A stretch of 64,000 nt of DNA from Vanilla planifolia (lineage: Eukaryota > Streptophyta > Magnoliopsida > Asparagales > Orchidaceae). Each line of letters begins with the position of its first letter. Positions within the stretch are counted from its first letter, which is position 1. Below are positions 58,470-64,000 of this stretch, in pieces. The notes below the pieces were generated by a model, which saw only the letters and a list, made by a program, of their open reading frames with translations, was not told the DNA's origin and did not search any database. The position numbers and the translations under genes are program-made. The DNA lies in the NCBI GenBank assembly GCA_023846275.1, contig CM043870.1:10859527-10923526 (forward strand). The letters run 5' to 3'.

Positions 58470-59577
58470 AGGTGATTAACATTCTTTTCTATATAATGCC
58501 TCAAAAGGCATCAACTTTATGCTTAATTGATAATTATTATTATAAGAAGACGTAAACAAAGGAAGATATATGTCCCAACTGATTCCAAAGTTCAAACCAC
58601 ATATTTACAACATATCTTCTAATGTTTAATAGTTCCCTCATGTTGTCCATCTATTTTCCTATGAAACGTAATACAAAGCGTTTGTTGTAAGCCAAAATCT
58701 TCTTATAATCTCTTCCAAAATTGAGAAATAAACTTAGAGTTTCTATCTAATATTATTGTTTTTAGTACTCAGTGTAAACTTGTTATCAAATCGACATACA
58801 GTTGTGTTAGTTTCTCCATTGTGTAGTTTGTCTTAATGGGTAAGACATATGTTAATTTTGTTAATTGGTCTACTAAAACACATATAGCATCTTTCTTGTG
58901 AAATATATTAAGTTAACCAACTACAAAATCCATGGAAATTCCTTCCCACTTCAGCATTTGTATTGTAAGCAATTGCAAAGCTGCACTTATTTTTCATTCT
59001 CCCCTTTTTCCTTCTAGCATATCAAATGCATTTTCACCATATCTTGGATGTCTTGCTTCATCATTAGCCACCAAAATTTGGATTTCATGTCATGATACAT
59101 CTTTTTATGCTATTGAGCTCCATGGACTATAAGTTCTTGTAATAATATGTTTTATTTCTTTCTAATTAGGTATGTATAATCTACTTTTGTAGTACAAAGG
59201 ACCATTATTCTTGGTTTAGATGAAAGCATAATTCTTGTCCAAAAAAGATTTTAGTTTTTACTTCTTGTAGCTACACATCGAGAACTTAGAACTCTTTTAG
59301 GTCTTTAACCCAATCTACTAATTTACCCACTTCATTAAAACTCCTCTTGTTACCTACCAATATGGCATTAAGATACATCCAACTCATTTCTTTGCATAAT
59401 TATACATCTTTAATTATAGGGATGCAACTATTCAAGCTTGTCTTTCAACTAGTTGCATTTTCTACTATGTTGGCCTGTCTTGGGTGATAGATAGTGTTGA
59501 TTTCATAATCCTTAATCAATTCTAACCAATGCATTTATAATAGATTTAACTCTTTTGTGTGAGGATAAACCTTTTTT
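58470..59577 (-). pseudogene. Gypsy element H RNase H end and integrase core relic
   Basis: On the minus strand from 59577, KELNLL then MHWLELIKDYEINTIYHP (about 59537-59484) is the end of the RNase H domain (R-W-L-E-L-I-K-D-Y-D...Y-H-P-G-K-A-N). In the middle of the integrase, NFHGFCSWLT (about 58944-58915), reading ...MDFV-like, is followed by PINKINICLT (about 58880-58850), equal to R-L-T-K-x-A-H-F. TLEDML lies at about 58628-58611 and YQLSIKLMPFEALYRKEC at about 58540-58487; the latter is the S-I-x-M-x-P-F-E-A-L-Y-G-R-x-C-R-S-P motif. Stops are dense and the catalytic residues cannot all be traced. Protein order and wording are Ty3/gypsy, chromovirus type. RT, protease and gag are missing from the window side beyond 59577. 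The plus-strand frame at 58932-59132 is a shadow. Confidence 0.8.
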
Positions 59578-61450
59578 GCATCTAAGTTTTTAGCAATTTT
59601 TTTAAAACCTCTAGGTGTAACTAAATTCATAAACACATCAATGAACTTACAAATGCAATCATATGTGCTAAAATGCTAACATAACACATAACTCATAGAA
59701 TTCTAGATCCATAATATAAAATATTAAAACCATAAATATGCAATACCCAAATAACATCATAATCCAAAGTCCAACTTGAAAAAAACATAAACATATAAAA
59801 ACTTAAGTTCATAAATAATAGTTTGCTATTATACAATGTCCATTAATAGGTACAAATAATAATAAAAAATGAAAATATGAACTCAACTACTACTAATAAA
59901 AAAATGAAAGAATAAATTCTATCCAATAGATGTACTAACTTTGATATTTCCAAATTTGGCTCCTAACTGACTTCTAACTCCTTGGATCTACAAAAATATA
60001 AGGAGTGAGCAAAGGAGCTTATTAGGAAAATCTCGAGTCATATTGTAAAATAACATGTAGTAATAAAGGGATATATTTCAATATTTAAGAGAAATATATA
60101 ATTAGCATCTAATATAACATCTAATCGATTTTATCTTTATCTACTAAGCTAAGCTTATTCATGATTTTATAATGCTATTAATTAGATGCATATTATTCTA
60201 CCATCATTTTGTTATACTTTCCAACCCAAGAGAATCATGGCAAGTCCTGACACTCCTTTCACATCATATGACTTGGCACTCCACAATGGTAATACCAATC
60301 ACATTAGCCAACCATGCAGGGCTCTTGGAGTTCATAATATCCACATGTACTGTTGATCATATATCTTAGCACATCATTTATTCCCCAAAAGACAAAATGA
60401 TGTATACCAACTCCCTTTGGGTACTAAAAATGCAAATGACACTTAGCCAAACTTGGAGTCTCTTACAATGTGATATGGCACTCCATAACCAATCATATGA
60501 AATGGTTACCTCTTAGTTAAGGAAGTACAGATATTTGACTTTCTCATCTCTAGTGTGATGGTCAAAGATCTAGAGTTTGCTACTTTAAAATTCTTATCTT
60601 AATCATGATCATTATCATGACCCATTGGCATCATGCAAACCCTATCTATCACTATCTTAGCACTACTAAGCTTTCTTTAAACCCAGATCAAGTACCTGGG
60701 ATTTCCTTAATCCTAAATTCCATTATCTATAATTATCTACCCCTTACTTAAGGTAACTTAGTTTTTTTCTTCTAATCCTAAATCAACCATCTAAGGTTAC
60801 CATCAATTACCTATGTACTTAGGGCTTCTTCAAGCCCTAAATGAACTATCCTTAATACTCTAATCCATTTAGACATCATTCTTATAATTACTCTTTGTCC
60901 TAACCTTATTTAGGATCTTTCTAGAATTTATTTACCTATCTTAGAAATTATTTGGGCTCCGTTTGAGTCTAATTCATTAGATTTTACTATTAGATGCAGC
61001 ATCTAAATTATTATTACATCAATAAAGTTTGGACTGATGTGAGTTCTTACTCTCATGACTCTAAAGTAAATCTAAGCTAATATACCCTTCTTAAGACCTT
61101 TTATAGGTTAACGCATTCACTAGATGGCCATCCAAGGTGTCATTCCATGACCTAAGATCTTAATAAGGTTCAATGTCTTAATAATCTAGGTCAAGCTAAG
61201 GGTAAGCCAATATTGTAAAATAATAAACTCCTTTGATAAGCCTAGCATATCTCAAGGTTTAGCCTAAGACCCCAACCTTCATCCATGGTTTTTGTTTAGA
61301 GCTTCACTATCTAAAGGCCTTATACATTGCATTTCTATGGCTCTTTAGTCGTGAATAACTTTAGTACAATCCTAGGATCTTCCATTAGGAATTTCTTTAA
61401 TATAAACAAATTCATAGTCAAACCTTAACATAATCTAGAGAATTTTCTTG
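59578..61450 (-). mobile_element. Family C LTR copy 3, reverse, right part missing
   Basis: The left end tgcatctaag...ttttaaaacc...gtaac(t)aaatt matches the left end of copy 2. The sequence then follows C copies 1 and 2 through ctccttggatctac..aatataagg at about 59978-60003 and the block aatcatgg...cctgacactcc...atcatatga (60230-60270), the counterpart of 55235-55275. It stops matching near 61450, where LINE-related sequence begins, so roughly half of the LTR is absent. Its left end abuts the RNase H piece of gypsy element H. It is either the 5' LTR of an H-like element after a large deletion, or an insertion. Small open frames such as 60172-60369 are not genes. Confidence 0.6.
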
Positions 61451-62114
61451 AATTTGGAATCTTAATGAGAAAGGTGATGAGAAAGATGATGGAAAAGGTG
61501 ATGAGAAGGTGTTTAGAATACTTAGTGTTAGCTACAAAGTTTACACTAAAAACCTAATTCTCACTACTCAAAGGCATGCTTAGTGATAATGGTATCGTTC
61601 CATCTTAATTTTATTAAATTAAACTATGCATTTTTTGTTTGATTTGTTTTGGTAGTGGGCTTTAGGGGGACTCTCCTTGACCAGCCATTCTTTGACTAAC
61701 ATTTTTGTTGGACAAATTAACCCACCATACATTCAAATTAAATCAATAATGACCTTCGAAGGTGAACCAAAAATACTCTTTGAAGATGAGGAAATCAGGA
61801 AAATGATGTCCTTATTTAAGATTACTCTAATTAAGAAATTTTTGCACGGGCATCCTAATATGGATATCATTAAAAAGGCTTTTAACAAAAATGGATTCTA
61901 GAATGAAGTCAAAGTAGGATCCTTAGACAATAAATATATTCTAATTATATTTGAAAATAAAGAGGATTTCTTAACATGTTGGCTTCACCATTCATGGAAT
62001 GTGGTAGATTTTTAAATAAGAATATTCAAAGGGCAACCTAATTTCCACAATAACATTAAGCTATATGGAGCTCTAATCTAAGTATCCTTTGAGCATTTAC
62101 CAATCCATTAAAAA
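61451..62114 (+). pseudogene. LINE ORF1 (DUF4283) fragment, cut by LTR B
   Basis: The open stretch 61677-61901 and its read-through encode an N-terminal DUF4283 domain: INPPYIQIKSI, ILFEDEEIRKMM (61767-61805), FLHGHPNMDIIKKAF (61840-61884), NEVKVGSLDNKYILIIFENK (61905-61964), EDFLTCW (61965-61985) and PIH near 62102, the L-P-I-H of the ...W-V-x-L-P-x-L-P region. It breaks off in mid-domain where the LTR B terminus starts at 62115. The LTR therefore appears to have inserted into this LINE ORF1. A small G-A-rich repeat (ggtgatgagaa) lies at 61470-61510. The rest of the LINE is outside or lost. A start codon cannot be assigned with confidence. Confidence 0.7.
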
Positions 62115-63597
62115 TGAAGTGTGGCTCAACAAAAGGAGTGTGAATTACTAGAAATAAAAATTTTATTTCTCAAAAATTAATTAAAGAAAATATTTTAAAG
62201 TAATTTTGAATAAACTCAAACAAGTCTCTAAAAGTGAATTTGTATAAATTTTAATTTTATTTTAAAAATATTAATTTCTTTTTAATTAAATTTTTTTTAT
62301 AAAAATTATGAAATAAAAAATCAACAAAGATTAAAATATATACCAACAATTTTAAGTAGTTTATTTAAAATCAAGCCTACTGCAACCCTTGACAAAAAAA
62401 TAGGGAAAAACAAAACAATCAATGTTAACCATTTGTTAATCGATGGGTAGGCTAAATAATAATGACAATAAACCAAAAGAGATAAGCTAAAATAGCTTTA
62501 CAAAAAAATAAAATCAGTAATAAAAGATAAGAATTCAATAACAAAAAATAAAATGTAATGCAAAAAAATTCTTATGCATAATGAAATGCTTAATAAGACA
62601 CAAGTGCTTTCATTGAATCAATCAGGAATAAAGATAATTAAGACCTTAGATGATTTAAGAAGAGAGGAGAAATTAGGGTTTGATGACTAAACAACATAGC
62701 AAATTGAAGCAATAAGGTGCACTTACTATAAATAGCTTAAATGTCTTTAAAATGTTTTTCTTCAAATTTTACCAAATTTTTATGAAAACATTTATCAAGC
62801 AAATCTAATAAAAAAACTCTTATTTGTAAACATTTTTCAATGGTTTAAAGTAGTTACTAAATAGACCAATTTGAAGTTACCACTTCTATTAAAATCTTAG
62901 GTAATACTATTTTAATAATAGTTCAAATGGCTTGAAAATAATGGCTAAAATAGCCATTACACAAATGGTCCATCAGACATCATCATGATTGTTTCATCAA
63001 GATTAGCCAAAATGGGAACCACATAATCGAAAGGAATTTGGATTGTTTAATAGAAAAAACTACACGACTGCATTGCTATATTTAAATTGGCACACTGTTT
63101 AAAAAATAAGACTTGATTTGGAGCATTAGATCTCAATAATGTTTAGACAACATCACTTAGATCTTACATGTAAATAAATTCTTTACTAAGTAATCATGAA
63201 ATTGTGCAATTGGATGACTCATTCAATTAATGTATTTAAAAATGTGGATGAGATGATAACCATTTGAATTTAAAATTGCATGATCAAATATTAGAAATCT
63301 CTCTCTCAATTTAGAAATTAGCCACACCAAAATGCCTTAGATTTTAGTCCCACATCTTATGTAAGAATGACTCTTATTTCTTTATAAGTGCTTTTTTGCA
63401 TCCTTGATTAAGCTTATTGGGGGTGGCTTTCGACAGCCTTCTAGTATACACTTATTAGATTAAAAGAGTTATTACTCAATCCAATATTATATAGTTAAGG
63501 ATTGATTATAGACCTGATTATAATAGTAGATGGGTTCAGGAATTGTGGCTTGACTAAATACTGAGAGTTAATTCTAAGTTAATTTGAATTAAGTTTC

Positions 63598-63630
<33 letters not shown>

Positions 63631-64000
63631 CCAATTAATTATAATAATAATATTAAAAATTTTCATTAAGTTATTAAAAAAAAGATTTCTAATGATATCA
63701 CCATGATCAAATGATTCTTAAGATGATGAAGCTAAAATAATCAACATTTTAGTCCTAAGATAACACTAATTTATTATGATTAAAATAAAAATAAAGTACA
63801 TAAAATTAAACTCAAAATAAATCTCTTAATGGTCTATCACTTCAACCAAGATGATCTTCTTGGGATCTAGCATTTGCTTCTCTTCGTCTTTAAGCTGTCT
63901 TATGAACACAAGCCTTAGTTATCTAAAATCTAAAATTTTACTCAAATAAATTCATTAAAATTACTTATGATATGATATCATAAAAAACATATCATGACTA
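62115..64000 (-). mobile_element. LTR of copia family B, copy 3, reverse, reaches window end
   Basis: The reverse complement matches copies 1 and 2 from the terminal aattcacactcc...gttgagccacacttca (62115-62146) through the tttcttggtttat...ttgttat block and the agattttagataac and aagatcatcttggttgaa blocks (63845-63940), equal to agattttaggttatc and aagatcttcttggttaga in copy 1. The match runs to within about 15 bp of the expected LTR start, so the window ends almost exactly at the outer LTR edge. An ATT microsatellite lies inside (63599-63630). No genes are present. Confidence 0.75.
63599..63630. repeat. (ATT)n microsatellite
   Basis: About ten uninterrupted ATT units within LTR B copy 3, at a site that is not expanded in copies 1 and 2. 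Confidence 0.95.

Noticed and set aside
61677..61901. Possible host zinc-knuckle/DUF4283 gene
   Set aside because: It is truncated in mid-domain at an LTR terminus and lies among LINE and LTR relics. A LINE origin is more likely, though a host gene fragment is not excluded.
1..64000. tRNA, rRNA, snRNA or miRNA genes
   Set aside because: I saw no cloverleaf A/B-box pair, rRNA block or strong long hairpin that I could defend by eye. A covariance-model search would be needed to exclude short ones.

Overview
The window is nuclear DNA from a plant, almost certainly a flowering plant. It consists of nested, heavily mutated retrotransposons. I found no host protein gene, tRNA, rRNA or CRISPR array that I can defend. 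The evidence for a plant is a Sirevirus-like Ty1/copia element with long LTRs, Tekay-like Ty3/gypsy elements with LTRs of about 3.8 kb, and an L1-type LINE with a DUF4283 first ORF and a C-terminal RNase H, a combination known from plant L1s. The species cannot be read from this sequence. The uniformly old copies would suit a genome with little recent retrotransposition, but that is inference. Labels A to H below are my own names for repeat families.

Layout. 1-17.3 kb: an array of Sirevirus-like copia family D/F. It runs LTR piece, gag, LTR, pol, LTR. Its gag is split by a reverse-strand solo LTR of family A (1.38-3.71 kb). Its middle LTR is split by a reverse-strand 4.4 kb LTR of family C (5.42-11.73 kb), which is itself split by an LTR of family B (5.81-7.71 kb). 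17.3-25.8 kb: a plus-strand gypsy element G, with gag, then inserted LTR material at 18.1-21.7 kb carrying a roughly 50-bp minisatellite, then protease, RT, RNase H, integrase and the start of a 3' LTR. 25.84-42.4 kb: a nearly complete copia element A with both LTRs, gag, protease, integrase, RT and RNase H. A 7.5 kb LINE (31.14-38.67 kb) sits in its RT. The LINE is far more GC- and CpG-rich than everything around it.

42.4-50.2 kb: plus-oriented LTR-like repeats (E), part of a reverse copia LTR, and a second B LTR. 50.2-54.1 kb: AT-rich relics, including a reverse DUF4283 LINE fragment. 54.1-59.6 kb: a reverse gypsy element H whose integrase is cut by a clean solo LTR of family C with an imperfect 5-bp target duplication. 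59.6-64 kb: a third, partial C LTR, a plus-strand DUF4283 LINE fragment, and a third B LTR (reverse) that runs to the window end.

Nothing here is an intact coding system. Every reading frame longer than about 100 codons that can be recognised is a retroelement fragment with in-frame stops or shifts. The value of the window is its readable insertion history, the RNase H LINE, and repeated independent tandem amplification inside LTRs. Boundaries were placed by eye from LTR-to-LTR comparison. They are good to a few bases where a target duplication is quoted, and to tens or hundreds of bases elsewhere.
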